The notes under the pieces are model-generated. The model saw only the letters and a list, made by a program, of their open reading frames with translations. It made no database searches and was not told the DNA's origin. This document shows, piece after piece, positions 16,276 through 24,034 of a DNA stretch of 32,163 nucleotides. The translations under genes were made by a program, and so were the position numbers. Origin of the DNA: Planctomyces sp. (lineage in GTDB: Bacteria; Planctomycetota; Planctomycetia; Planctomycetales; Planctomycetaceae); contig JAIXVG010000064.1 in NCBI GenBank assembly GCA_027483145.1, positions 1 through 32,163 of the forward strand, given 5' to 3'. Within the stretch, counting starts at the first letter, position 1; each line of letters opens with the position of its first letter.

Positions 16276-17127
16276 ATGGAAAGCCCTACTAACGATCCCG
16301 ACCAGCTCACCGATCCCCTCATCCCATCGGATGAACCCGAGTGGCCCAACGACGATCTCGAAGCCGCCTATCAAAAAGCCCTCGACGCCCTCGATCATGC
16401 CGAATCACGCTGGTCCCTCGTTGCCCCTCACGGCTTAACGACCGAACTCGATGGCGACTTAGGCGACGCGCCTGTCGCAATTCCCTCCGAACCCTTGGCC
16501 AATAGCGAACTTCAACCCGCAGTGATCAGCCCCGCTGCATCGACCACGGCCGTTCCTCCCAGCAACAGCATTGCTCAACTGGCCCCGCCGTCCACCGCTG
16601 ACGATCCTCAGGTTACCCCCCGTCAAGTCGTCGAAGCCTGCCTCTTCGTTGGCGGAACCCACCTCTCAGCCGATCGCCTCGCCCTTCTCATCGGTCGCGA
16701 GTTCCCCTCCGCCAAAGTCGAAGAGATGATCGCCGAGCTGAACATCGCCTACGCCCAGGAAGGTCGCCCTTACGAAATCGCATTGGGCGATGCCGGATAT
16801 TCTTATCGCCTCAAGCCCGAGTTCGAACGGATTCGTTACAAAGTCTTCGGCATGGGTCCTAAAGAGGTGAAGCTCTCCCAAGATGCTCTCGAAACACTGG
16901 CCGTCGTTGCTTATCACCAGCCCCTTAGCGAAGCCGAACTCATTGCGTTAGGAAAAGCAGCCCCGGGTGCAGTCTTGCGGCAGCTACTCCGTCGAGAACT
17001 CCTCGCCATCGAACGCGCGGGTGGCGACAACACCGTCCGTTATCGAACGACCCCCCGCTTTCTCTCGCTGTTCGGCATCCGCTCGTTGGCCGACCTGCCC
17101 CGTCCCGAACAACTCGCCTTCAAGTAA
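16276..17127 (+). CDS. scpB: segregation and condensation protein B
   Basis: 283 aa from the ATG at 16276, preceded by AAGGACGGG. ScpB is the winged-helix kleisin-associated subunit of the SMC-ScpAB condensin complex on the nucleoid. The ScpB domain occupies about 115-283: PRQVVEACLFVGGTHLSAD, VEEMIAELNIAYAQEGRPYE, LSQDALETLAVVAYHQPLSEAEL, then the second winged helix ending FLSLFGIRSLADLPRPEQL. The first ~114 residues are an acidic, Pro/Ala-rich, probably disordered extension; typical ScpB proteins are about 200 aa. No scpA or smc is adjacent. The frame stays open upstream into hflX but no better start is seen there. Confidence 0.9.
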   Translation: MESPTNDPDQLTDPLIPSDEPEWPNDDLEAAYQKALDALDHAESRWSLVAPHGLTTELDGDLGDAPVAIPSEPLANSELQPAVISPAASTTAVPPSNSIAQLAPPSTADDPQVTPRQVVEACLFVGGTHLSADRLALLIGREFPSAKVEEMIAELNIAYAQEGRPYEIALGDAGYSYRLKPEFERIRYKVFGMGPKEVKLSQDALETLAVVAYHQPLSEAELIALGKAAPGAVLRQLLRRELLAIERAGGDNTVRYRTTPRFLSLFGIRSLADLPRPEQLAFK

Positions 17128-17164
17128 TCCCGAACTCTAACTCGTATCTTCAAAACCTGTCGAG

Positions 17165-17184
17165 CCGACGACGCAAGTCGTCGG
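17165..17184 (+). terminator. hairpin, probable terminator of the hflX-scpB unit
   Basis: CCGACGAC, loop GCAA, GTCGTCGG followed by GTGCATTTCTTTGAC. The stem is a perfect 8 bp starting 38 bp after the scpB stop. The T-tract is interrupted. Confidence 0.5.
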
Positions 17185-17292
17185 GTGCATTTCTTTGACT
17201 TGCTCAGTTCACGAGAGTATTTACTGGCGCAAACTGCCAGAAATTTATCCGTTTCAAATAAGCCTTCAACGCGGACGATTCATGTCGGGTGC

Positions 17293-17315
17293 CACTGCTG
17301 GCTTGTCCAGCAGTG
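17293..17315. repeat. palindromic intergenic repeat, CACTGCTGG type
   Basis: CACTGCTGG, spacer CTTGT, CCAGCAGTG, preceded by GGGTGC. It differs from the copy at 4610-4632 by one base in the loop. Confidence 0.7.
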
Positions 17316-17389
17316 AGATTCATTCATCGACTTTCCAACCCTGTCGCTCTGCTGCGAAGCAGCAAGACGCCGCGCCAATCCGAACGAGA

Positions 17390-17481
17390 CGAACCACAGA
17401 TTTCGCAGATGGTCGCAGATAATTCAGTTACAGAAATAAGCCCCTCTTTTCATTTGCGTCCATCTTCCTAATCTGCGGTTC
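17390..17481. repeat. inverted pair of ACCACAGATT-type repeats
   Basis: CGAACCACAGATTTCGCAGA at 17390-17409 faces AATCTGCGGTTC at 17470-17481, with GTCGCAGATAAT as a third partial unit in between. Such ACCACAGATT units are widespread in bacterial intergenic DNA. It may be a small non-autonomous element. Confidence 0.45.
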
Positions 17482-17714
17482 CACTATCCCCGCTGAGCAT
17501 AGTCGCCGGGAGCCTGGGGTCGAACGCGGCGAAGCCCCCAGTTCTTGCCCCACTTCACCAGGCCACACCAGCTACTTCCGCCATTCATCTCATCCGAACC
17601 GCTCGGCAAGATTGCCAATCGCTCTCTCGGCTGCGATAACCATAAGCCGTAGAGTGCGGCTCGCCGCACCGTTTCTGAACTTCCACACGAGCACAACCAC
17701 CAGGCACAACCCTC

Positions 17715-18950
17715 ATGGTTCAAGTCAACGAGAACTATCTCAAGCTCAAAGCCGGATACCTCTTCCCCGAAATCGGCCGCCGTGTCTCCAAATTCGCCGC
17801 AGAAAATCCCAGCGCTAAAATCATTCGCATGGGCATCGGCGATGTCACCGAACCTCTTGCCCCTGCCATCATCGAAGCCATGCACCAGGCCGTCGATGAC
17901 CTCGCCCGCCGCGATAGCTTTCGCGGCTATGGTCCCGAACAGGGCTACGATTTCCTTCGTAACGCCATCGCCGAAAACGACTATCGCGCCAAAGGCTGCG
18001 ATGTCCACGCTGATGAGATCTTCGTTTCCGATGGCTCGAAGTGTGACGGCGGCAATATCCTTGAAATTTTTGGGATTAACAACACCGTTGCTGTCACCGA
18101 CCCCGTCTATCCCGTCTATGTCGATACCAACGTCATGGCTGGCCGCACCGGCCCAGCCGATGCCACCGGCCGCTATGCGGGCCTGGTCTATCTCCCTGTC
18201 ACTGCCGAAAACAACTTCACTCCGCAAATCCCTCAGCAGCCAGTCGACCTCATCTACCTTTGCTATCCCAATAACCCGACCGGAACCGTTGCGACTCGCG
18301 AGACGTTAGAGAAGTGGGTCGCTTACGCAAAGGCCAACGGCTCGATCATCTTCTTTGACGCCGCCTACGAAGCCTATATCACCGAACCAGGTATCCCACG
18401 TTCGATCTTTGAAATCCCCGGCGCCAAAGACTGCGCCATCGAGTTCCGCAGTTTCAGCAAAACTGCTGGCTTCACCGGCACCCGCTGCGCATTTACCGTT
18501 GTTCCCAAAGGCCTCATGGGCAAAACAGCCTCCGGCGAGCGGGTCGAAATCCACCCTCTTTGGAATCGGCGACACACCACCAAATTCAACGGCGTCTCGT
18601 ACGTGGTGCAGCGCGGTGCCGAAGCCGTCTACTCGACCGCAGGCAAGCAGCAAGTGGCTGCCACCATCGCCTTCTACTTGGAAAACGCCAAGCTTCTAAC
18701 GAACGCTCTGCGCGATGTCGGCCTCCCTGTCTATGGCGGCGTCAACGCCCCGTATGTCTGGGTCAAGACCCCCGGCAGCGTAACAAGTTGGGACTTCTTC
18801 GACACGATGCTTCGCGAAGCCAACGTCGTCATGACCCCCGGCAGCGGCTTCGGAGCTGCAGGCGAAGGCTACTTCCGTTTAAGCGCCTTCAACAGCCGCG
18901 CCAACGTCCAAGAAGCCATCACCCGCATCAAGCATCTGATCAAAGGCTAA
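17715..18950 (+). CDS. dapL: LL-diaminopimelate aminotransferase
   Basis: 411 aa, the expected length of DapL. This PLP enzyme converts tetrahydrodipicolinate directly to LL-diaminopimelate with glutamate as amino donor, a one-step branch of lysine and peptidoglycan-precursor synthesis known from plants, Chlamydiae and planctomycetes. Visible motifs are [10 protein letters not shown] (39-48), [14 protein letters not shown] (69-82), the cofactor-contact YPNNPTGT (184-191), [10 protein letters not shown] (213-222) and the PLP lysine K249 in [12 protein letters not shown]. The C-terminus ends [12 protein letters not shown]. The ATG at 17715 matches the family start ([20 protein letters not shown]). 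No other dap genes are adjacent. A strong terminator follows. Confidence 0.96.
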   Translation: MVQVNENYLKLKAGYLFPEIGRRVSKFAAENPSAKIIRMGIGDVTEPLAPAIIEAMHQAVDDLARRDSFRGYGPEQGYDFLRNAIAENDYRAKGCDVHADEIFVSDGSKCDGGNILEIFGINNTVAVTDPVYPVYVDTNVMAGRTGPADATGRYAGLVYLPVTAENNFTPQIPQQPVDLIYLCYPNNPTGTVATRETLEKWVAYAKANGSIIFFDAAYEAYITEPGIPRSIFEIPGAKDCAIEFRSFSKTAGFTGTRCAFTVVPKGLMGKTASGERVEIHPLWNRRHTTKFNGVSYVVQRGAEAVYSTAGKQQVAATIAFYLENAKLLTNALRDVGLPVYGGVNAPYVWVKTPGSVTSWDFFDTMLREANVVMTPGSGFGAAGEGYFRLSAFNSRANVQEAITRIKHLIKG

Positions 18951-18972
18951 CCGTCGCTGAGCCATTGGGTGG

Positions 18973-19004
18973 CACTGGCGGTTGCCTTGAACCGCCAGTG
19001 TTTT
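18973..19004 (+). terminator. rho-independent terminator of dapL
   Basis: CACTGGCGGTT, loop GCCTTG, AACCGCCAGTG, then TTTTCTTT: a perfect 11-bp stem with a T-tract, 22 bp after the dapL stop. It is preceded by GGTGG and shares the CACTGGC...CAGTG frame with the palindromic repeats elsewhere in the window. Confidence 0.88.
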
Positions 19005-19164
19005 CTTTCCATTCCCATTATCCGCCCCTTTCAAACATCAAAGCCAATCAATTGCCAAAGGCTCGAGGACAAAGCAGCCCCCTGCGTCTATACACTCGCT
19101 TCACTACTCTCAGCAGCCGCAACTCGCTAGCTTTTGGTTACTTCACTTTAAGCGTCACGCTCCA

Positions 19165-19680
19165 TCATCCAGCGGCTACATCAAGTAGCGTGTGATGAAA
19201 CTGATTCTCGAAAAAATCGAACCCTTCGATAATACGCCCGAATCGACCATGGCCTGAAAACCCGGCGAGGGCAGCCAGCAGATACTTAAAATTGTCAAAT
19301 TCGTGATCGTTGGCCAGTTGCTCTATTGCCAGCTTTCGGCCAATCTTTTTGCTTAACTCCAACTCCACTGTCAGGTCAGCAGGACAGGGGATGGCAGCTT
19401 CCGATTGAGACGCGGCGCAAATGAGCCCGGCACCAACAATTAAATCATTTGCCATCTCCTGGCCACATCCTTCAGACAGCGCCAAAAGGTGCGGCACAGC
19501 GGCATACATCGCCTCAGACGTATCCCCTTGATGTTGGATTTCGTTAATAATTTCGCCAAGCAATTCACGGGTGATACCAGAGCGATACGCTGTTTCGAGC
19601 CATTCTACGACATCGGTGGCCGGCATTGCGTATGCCGTCTTGAGCGAAAGCCAACGTGCATCATCAAGCGGAAGCGGCAT
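19165..19680 (-). CDS. probable HEAT-like, immunity-type protein
   Basis: 171 aa from the ATG at 19680, which has GGGAG 9 nt upstream; the frame is open further up but lacks a better site. The protein is mostly helical. The stretch HQGDTSEAMYAAVPHLLAL resembles the HQG....ASYAAVPHLV motif that I recall from HEAT-repeat-like proteins found beside polymorphic toxins, where they act as immunity proteins. No toxin gene is adjacent in the window, so it may be an orphan. The function is inferred from that motif only. It is the most distal of a minus-strand cluster of small genes (19165-21083) inserted between longer plus-strand genes, typical of an accessory island. Confidence 0.6.
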   Translation of the reverse strand: MPLPLDDARWLSLKTAYAMPATDVVEWLETAYRSGITRELLGEIINEIQHQGDTSEAMYAAVPHLLALSEGCGQEMANDLIVGAGLICAASQSEAAIPCPADLTVELELSKKIGRKLAIEQLANDHEFDNFKYLLAALAGFSGHGRFGRIIEGFDFFENQFHHTLLDVAAG

Positions 19681-19781
19681 CCGTTTTATCTCCCTGCAAC
19701 TTGCTTTAGCAGCACACCACAAACTCCGCCGCTCAGGTCGCGTTGCCAAGCGCGAACGCTTCACGAAATCACAACAATCAT

Positions 19782-20126
19782 TCAACCAAAAAGGCTATCT
19801 CTGCCCTTCCGCAGCTCCCTTCTCACCGCATTGAACAAGTCCAGCAGATACTGATCGTAATAGTTGAAGACATCACCCATGATGTATCCCTGCGACACGG
19901 TTGATGCGACGATTTCAGTCCCGGTGTTAGTCGCTTGAAGCTCGATGGTCATCTTTGTGCCAAGCAGCCACCAACTTGGCTTGACGATCGTTGTGAACAT
20001 CACATCTTTCTGCGTTTCAACCGAGTCGATATACGGCGGACGACGAGTGAGCACCACCCGCACCGCAGCAGCCACTTTGGCGAGAGGCATATCAAACCAA
20101 TGAGCGTTTTCGCGTCTGACTGTCAT
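19782..20126 (-). CDS. hypothetical protein, 114 aa
   Basis: ATG at 20126 to stop at 19782. I do not recognise the family. No signal peptide or TM segment is evident. The middle (VKPSWWLLGTKMTIELQATN..TEIVASTVSQ) looks like successive beta strands, and the C-terminal part (VFNYYDQYLLDLFNAVRREL) is a long helix, a pattern seen in small lipid- or ligand-binding folds of the START or SRPBCC type. It is 101 bp upstream of the HEAT-like gene and 141 bp downstream of the antitoxin gene on the same strand. The upstream sequence has no clear ribosome binding site. Confidence 0.55.
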   Translation of the reverse strand: MTVRRENAHWFDMPLAKVAAAVRVVLTRRPPYIDSVETQKDVMFTTIVKPSWWLLGTKMTIELQATNTGTEIVASTVSQGYIMGDVFNYYDQYLLDLFNAVRRELRKGRDSLFG

Positions 20127-20267
20127 TGTGGTGACTCAACTAAAGATGATCCATCAACAACTGACCACTTTGTGTTTTCTTGGGCTCGATGTCACTGGTC
20201 TTTAGCCCCTTCAGGCTTTAGCACAATTGAACGACGTAGTTTTGGCGGTATCGAATTCCGTAACACT

Positions 20268-20708
20268 TCAGCCAACTGAACTGTTACGATCTTTCTTGCC
20301 GGAACCAACCTTCAACTTACCACCCAACTCTCGAACCACTATTCGCCGGAGGCCTTGCTTCGAGGTCTCGATCGCAACGCCATCAAGAGTGACTTCCGGC
20401 ACGCCGGCGCTTTGGCAGATCACGCTTGGCGCCATCGTAAAAACTTGAATCAGGCGTCTTGCAGCATCGGAAGGTTGGCGGACCCCCTGCTCCCAACTTT
20501 GAATCGTTTTGGCAGAAACATTAAGCAATGCTGCAAACACCGGCTGAGACATCTTCGCCCGATGACGAAGCGCCGCTACGGTCTTGGCATCAATCGCTGG
20601 CGGAGCCTCAGGCACTTCCAGCGTCCGCAAGTTCAACTCTCCCCTCGCATGAGAAATTGCCTCTTGCAGACCTGCCTTGAGTCGTTCGAATAGTGGGGGT
20701 CTTGTCAT
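20268..20708 (-). CDS. HigA-like XRE-family antitoxin with C-terminal extension
   Basis: 146 aa from the ATG at 20708, preceded by GAGAGAAG; an ATG at 20735 would add nine residues. An HTH of the XRE/Cro type lies at about 41-92: KTVAALRHRAKMSQPVFAAL, then LNVSAKTIQSWEQGVRQPSDAARRL. This is the sequence style of antitoxins encoded after a HigB/RelE-type toxin. They neutralise the toxin by binding and repress their own promoter. The last ~54 residues (VTLDGVAIETSKQGLRRIVV and on) exceed the usual length and form a basic tail. The gene starts 36 bp after the toxin stop (or 9 bp with the upstream ATG), consistent with a bicistronic module. Confidence 0.85.
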   Translation of the reverse strand: MTRPPLFERLKAGLQEAISHARGELNLRTLEVPEAPPAIDAKTVAALRHRAKMSQPVFAALLNVSAKTIQSWEQGVRQPSDAARRLIQVFTMAPSVICQSAGVPEVTLDGVAIETSKQGLRRIVVRELGGKLKVGSGKKDRNSSVG

Positions 20709-20744
20709 TTGCTTCTTCTCTCTCGGTTCAATCATCTTTGAGAT

Positions 20745-21083
20745 TCAGGTGGCTTGTGACCGAACTTCGTCAGCCAACTGCGACAGGAACTTCTTTTCCG
20801 CAGTTGAAAGGTCTTCTTTTTCGTCCTTACCATAAACATCCAGCATGTAGAAACGCTTCACTTCTAGCACATAAAGGTAGATAATCCGTGCGCCGCCCCG
20901 TTTCCCTTTCCCTCGACCGGGATCGCTCACGCGCAGCTTGCGCAGGCCGCCGCAGCCTGGCATCACGTCCCCTCGGTCTGGATTGTTCATCAGCTCATGC
21001 TGAATTGCCGCGTAAGTTTCGTCTGGTAAGTGGCCCGCAATCCAATTGGTGAACGCCGTAGTTTCGACAAAAACTGCTTTCAC
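20745..21083 (-). CDS. HigB/RelE-family toxin
   Basis: 112 aa from a GTG at 21083, preceded by AGGGG; another GTG in frame at 21116 would add 11 residues not seen in the family. It begins VKAVFVETTAFTNW and contains the family core GDVMPGCGGLRKLRVSDPGRGKGKRGGARIIYLY, here broken into its parts: GLRKLR (about 56-61), GRGKGKRGG and RIIYLY. RelE-fold toxins of this HigB-2-like group cleave mRNA on the ribosome. Toxin-first order with the antitoxin immediately downstream is typical of higBA. The module is chromosomal here and heads the minus-strand accessory cluster. Confidence 0.88.
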   Translation of the reverse strand: MKAVFVETTAFTNWIAGHLPDETYAAIQHELMNNPDRGDVMPGCGGLRKLRVSDPGRGKGKRGGARIIYLYVLEVKRFYMLDVYGKDEKEDLSTAEKKFLSQLADEVRSQAT

Positions 21084-21287
21084 AATACCCCTGTAGTCTA
21101 TCCCACATAGTAGCACGAAACAACATCAGCCTTTGGCTGTGCCCCCGGCAACCTCTGCTAGCTTACAACCACACCCTTGTATTCCTCTCCCCCCTCAGAA
21201 CACAATCTCCACGCCACGTTGTTTCCCCCTCCCGCTCCCTACCACCACTACCACCACTCTCAAACTTTCCGCTCCGAAGGTGATCTC

Positions 21288-23510
21288 ATGCCTCGTCGCC
21301 AGCGTCCAACATCATCCCACTCCTTGGCATTCGCACTCTTGGCCCCGCTCATCCTCCACCTCTTCCAAACCGCTGCCCATGCAGAAGAACCCCTCGTCAT
21401 CCAATCTCCGCTCCCTTTCCAGGTCCTTCAGCGTCAAGGGTTTCCCGCTGGCACTAACACCGCCCAGCCTCAATACCCACTCGGCTATGCTCAGGCCAAA
21501 GTGGTCATCGCCAATACGGTCGCTTGCGATAATGAAGCCTGGGACGCCGCACTAACCGTCACCAGTCAGCCATCCCAGCCAACCTTTCATCCCGTCCCAG
21601 CCTTCGAGCGCACCGCAACCCATGTCATCATCACCCTCCCGATCCCTGCTGGCGGCTGGTACACCCTTTCCTTGCAGCAGCGCTCTGGAGACAAAACACG
21701 AGCAACCATCACCGCTGGTCCACTGGGTGTCGGCGAAGTCTTTCTTGTCGCAGGTCAGTCCTATTCGACCAACTGCAACGATGAGCGTCTCACGGTCCGC
21801 GACCCTGCCGAACGTGTTGTCGCCTGGAACCCCGGCATCTCAAGCTGGCAAGTCGCACACGATCCTCAGCCTTGCCCCGATGGCAGCGATGGCGGGTCGA
21901 TCTGGCCCCCATGTGGCGATGCACTCGTCGCAGCCCTCAATGTCCCTGTCGCGTTTCATAATGTCGGCGTTGGCGCGACTGCCAGCTCACAGTGGCTGCC
22001 TGGCACTCCACTATTCGACAACTTAACCAACGCAGGCGTCAGCCTCGGGCAGTTTCGAGCTGTCCTGTGGCAGCAGGGAGAGTCCGACGTTATCGCTCAA
22101 ACCACCACTCCTCAGTATGTCGCCAATTTGAAAACCATTCGCCAGACAGCCACCGACTCCTGGCGCTGCCAACCACTCTGGTTTCTCGCCAAATCAACGC
22201 ATCACCCAACGGTTTATAACAATCCAGCAGGTGAAGGAGCGATTCGCACTGCCTACGATGCTCTCGCCCTAGAACCCGGTTTCCGGCCCGGCCCCGATAC
22301 CGATACGCTCCAGAACGAAAACCGCGGCGGCATGCAAACACGTCGACACTTCACCGGCATTGGCCAACGCAATGCAGCAAAAATGTGGGTCGACGTTTTA
22401 CTGGCCCATTTAACTCAGCCCCGACCCGAGTATCCGCAAGCAGACCCTCTCCTGGCCGATTGTCATCTCTGGCAACCCGCCTGGTTATCTGATGTCGCCT
22501 GGCACGAAAGCAGCGTCCTCTTTGAAGCAGATGATAACCTCACCGCAACTGCGCGGCTCGCCTACCCCGCCCGCAAAATATTGTCCGTTCGCACAGCCGC
22601 AACGCACCAGCTATTACAAGCAGGGGAGCACTACCAGCTCGATGCCGACAACACGACTCTGTCGTTCAATCTACCAGTAAGCATCCCTACCATCCGCACT
22701 GCCGACTTGTTCCTTCCTGCGAAGTCCCCGCACAGCTACTCCCACCGAGCAGGTCACCCCGACCAATTCATGCTTTACAGGCCAGGCCGCTGGTTCCACG
22801 ATCATCAGATTGAAGTCACCTACGAACGCCTCCACCCCGTCGTCAGGCCCGCCATCGCCCGCTTAAACCATCCTCTCCCCAAAACTCGCGCCCGACTGCT
22901 GGCCAAACAACCTCTCAAGATTGGTGTCAGTGGCGATAGCATTTCCACCGGAGCCGACGCGTCAGCCGTCTCGGGGGCGTTCCCCAATCAACCCGGTTTT
23001 GCCGAGTTAGTCGCTGCTCAAGTTCAAGCGACGTTCGATTCCGATGTCACTCTTGTCAATCGCGCCGTCGGAGGGTGGGGCGTCGATAACGGTGTCAACG
23101 ACCTCCCGCAACTCCTGGCAGAGCGGCCCGACCTGTTCATTGTCGCCTACGGAATGAACAACGTCGGCGGACGCAGCCCCGCAGCCTTCGGCAACTCAAC
23201 TCGCCAAATCGTGCAGCAGATTCAAGCCGCCCTCCCCGAAGCCGAAATCATTCTCGTCTCGACCATGCGCGGCAACAAAGATTGGGTCCACACCCCCCCA
23301 GAGATGTTTGACCCCTATCGTGACGAACTCACAAAGCTCACCGGGCCCGGTATCGCACTGGCCGACTTAACCGCCGTCTGGACCGAGATGGAAACGCACA
23401 AACACCACTTCGACATCACTGGCAACGGCCTCAACCACCCCAACGACTTCGGCCACCGCCTCTACGCCCAAGCCCTCTTGCAACAACTCATCGAACTTCC
23501 CTCTCCCTAA
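21288..23510 (+). CDS. exported two-domain esterase: sialate O-acetylesterase-like + SGNH hydrolase
   Basis: 740 aa from the ATG at 21288, with GAAGGTG about 7 nt upstream; the frame is open from 21177 but that part precedes the signal peptide. The signal peptide ends near QTAAHA (residue 32). The N-terminal half is SASA-like: GEVFLVAGQSYSTN with Ser158 as likely nucleophile, VLWQQGESD (about 259-267) and RRHFTGIGQRNA with His354. The C-terminal half is a second SGNH domain: IGVSGDSIST with Ser551, NRAVGGWG, FIVAYGMNN and GNGLNHPNDFGHRLYAQ. Both catalytic sites look complete. Such enzymes remove acetyl groups from glycans, so a role in polysaccharide deacetylation is likely. It stands alone, after the toxin-antitoxin pair on the other strand. 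Confidence 0.85.
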   Translation: MPRRQRPTSSHSLAFALLAPLILHLFQTAAHAEEPLVIQSPLPFQVLQRQGFPAGTNTAQPQYPLGYAQAKVVIANTVACDNEAWDAALTVTSQPSQPTFHPVPAFERTATHVIITLPIPAGGWYTLSLQQRSGDKTRATITAGPLGVGEVFLVAGQSYSTNCNDERLTVRDPAERVVAWNPGISSWQVAHDPQPCPDGSDGGSIWPPCGDALVAALNVPVAFHNVGVGATASSQWLPGTPLFDNLTNAGVSLGQFRAVLWQQGESDVIAQTTTPQYVANLKTIRQTATDSWRCQPLWFLAKSTHHPTVYNNPAGEGAIRTAYDALALEPGFRPGPDTDTLQNENRGGMQTRRHFTGIGQRNAAKMWVDVLLAHLTQPRPEYPQADPLLADCHLWQPAWLSDVAWHESSVLFEADDNLTATARLAYPARKILSVRTAATHQLLQAGEHYQLDADNTTLSFNLPVSIPTIRTADLFLPAKSPHSYSHRAGHPDQFMLYRPGRWFHDHQIEVTYERLHPVVRPAIARLNHPLPKTRARLLAKQPLKIGVSGDSISTGADASAVSGAFPNQPGFAELVAAQVQATFDSDVTLVNRAVGGWGVDNGVNDLPQLLAERPDLFIVAYGMNNVGGRSPAAFGNSTRQIVQQIQAALPEAEIILVSTMRGNKDWVHTPPEMFDPYRDELTKLTGPGIALADLTAVWTEMETHKHHFDITGNGLNHPNDFGHRLYAQALLQQLIELPSP

Positions 23511-23552
23511 TCCGTTCGATGTATTTCGAGCACCGTCCGCCCTCGCTGCCCG

Positions 23553-23568
23553 TAACCCGAAGCGTTAG
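23553..23568 (+). repeat. short variant of the TAGCCCGAAGCG repeat
   Basis: TAACCCGAAGCGTTAG, matching the main repeat over its first half, with GTTAG for GTCAG as in the inverted copy at 11461-11506. Confidence 0.5.
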
Positions 23569-23642
23569 TTTTGAAGTTGCGCTATCCTGAATGTTGACCA
23601 ATCAAGCACGCGAAAACACCGTGAATCCAACCTCTTTCTTCG

Positions 23643-23665
23643 TAGCCCGAAGCGTCAGCGAGGGG
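23643..23665 (+). repeat. TAGCCCGAAGCG repeat, copy 3
   Basis: TAGCCCGAAGCGTCAGCGAG followed by GGG. It is identical over 20 bases to the copies at 7480 and 11318. Confidence 0.78.
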
Positions 23666-23748
23666 CATCGATCGTTTGAGCCTGCATGAGCTGTAAGTTC
23701 TTTCCACCCTATGATCTTCGCGGGGTGGCCCAGTTTTGTCGGGAGTGG

Positions 23749-23900
23749 CTTGCCGCACCATTCTCATCCCAATCAACGACAAGCTCAATTCGCGATCAGC
23801 AACCTTGGTCATCGGCCAAGCACCAAACGCACCACCAAGACCCACTACCGCATTCCGTGCATCCAGCCGCACCCCAAAAGGAATGGACACCCCGGTTATC
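23749..23900 (+). repeat. direct repeat R1, left of the PSD1-DUF1501 cassette
   Basis: About 150 bp homologous to 29431-29581 in the same orientation. The best 112 bases (from CTTGCCGCACC to the GCATTCCGTGC end) show about 13 differences by eye. On the minus strand both copies keep the frame NAVVGLxGA...WPMTK...R.L.LSLI for some 40 codons, suggesting remains of a coding family. R1 is followed by CATGCTTG palindromes. Confidence 0.75.
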
Positions 23901-23934
23901 TTGTGTCAGGCTGCCACGGGGGTCAGCTTGGTGC

Positions 23935-23960
23935 CATGCTTGCTCCCCAGAGCAAGCATG
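23935..23960. repeat. CATGCTTG palindrome, copy 1
   Basis: CATGCTTGCT, loop CCCCAG, AGCAAGCATG: perfect 10-bp arms. It is related to the palindrome at 24011-24034 and probably to the degraded ATGCATGCTTGCCC at about 29600. Confidence 0.7.
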
Positions 23961-24010
23961 CTGAAGGCAATGATCGCTATTCATCCGATCTTCGCAGCAT
24001 CCCCGAAAAC

Positions 24011-24034
24011 CATGCTTGTCAAAGGACAAGCATG
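24011..24034. repeat. CATGCTTG palindrome, copy 2
   Basis: CATGCTTGTC, loop AAAG, GACAAGCATG followed by CCACTC: perfect 10-bp arms. It has the same outer arms as the copy at 23935. Confidence 0.7.

Larger units (their letters stand above)
17128..17714. other. repeat-rich intergenic region
   Basis: 587 bp between scpB and dapL. It holds a hairpin (17165-17184), a CACTGCTGG palindrome (17293-17315) and an ACCACAGATT/AATCTGCGGT inverted pair (17390-17481). No credible coding frame is present; the dapL promoter should lie in 17500-17710. Confidence 0.5.

Noticed and set aside
21177-21287. Upstream extension of the esterase frame
   Set aside because: The 37 extra residues are His/Pro-rich and precede a proper signal peptide; the ATG at 21288 has its own GAAGGTG site.
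7480-23665. Repeats considered as a CRISPR array
   Set aside because: The copies are kilobases apart with no regular spacers and no cas genes.
23582-23890. 102-codon minus-strand frame covering repeat R1
   Set aside because: It could be a gene, but the homologous copy R2 is broken by an indel and part of the frame runs over the TAGCCCGAAGCG repeat, so it is treated as a relic.
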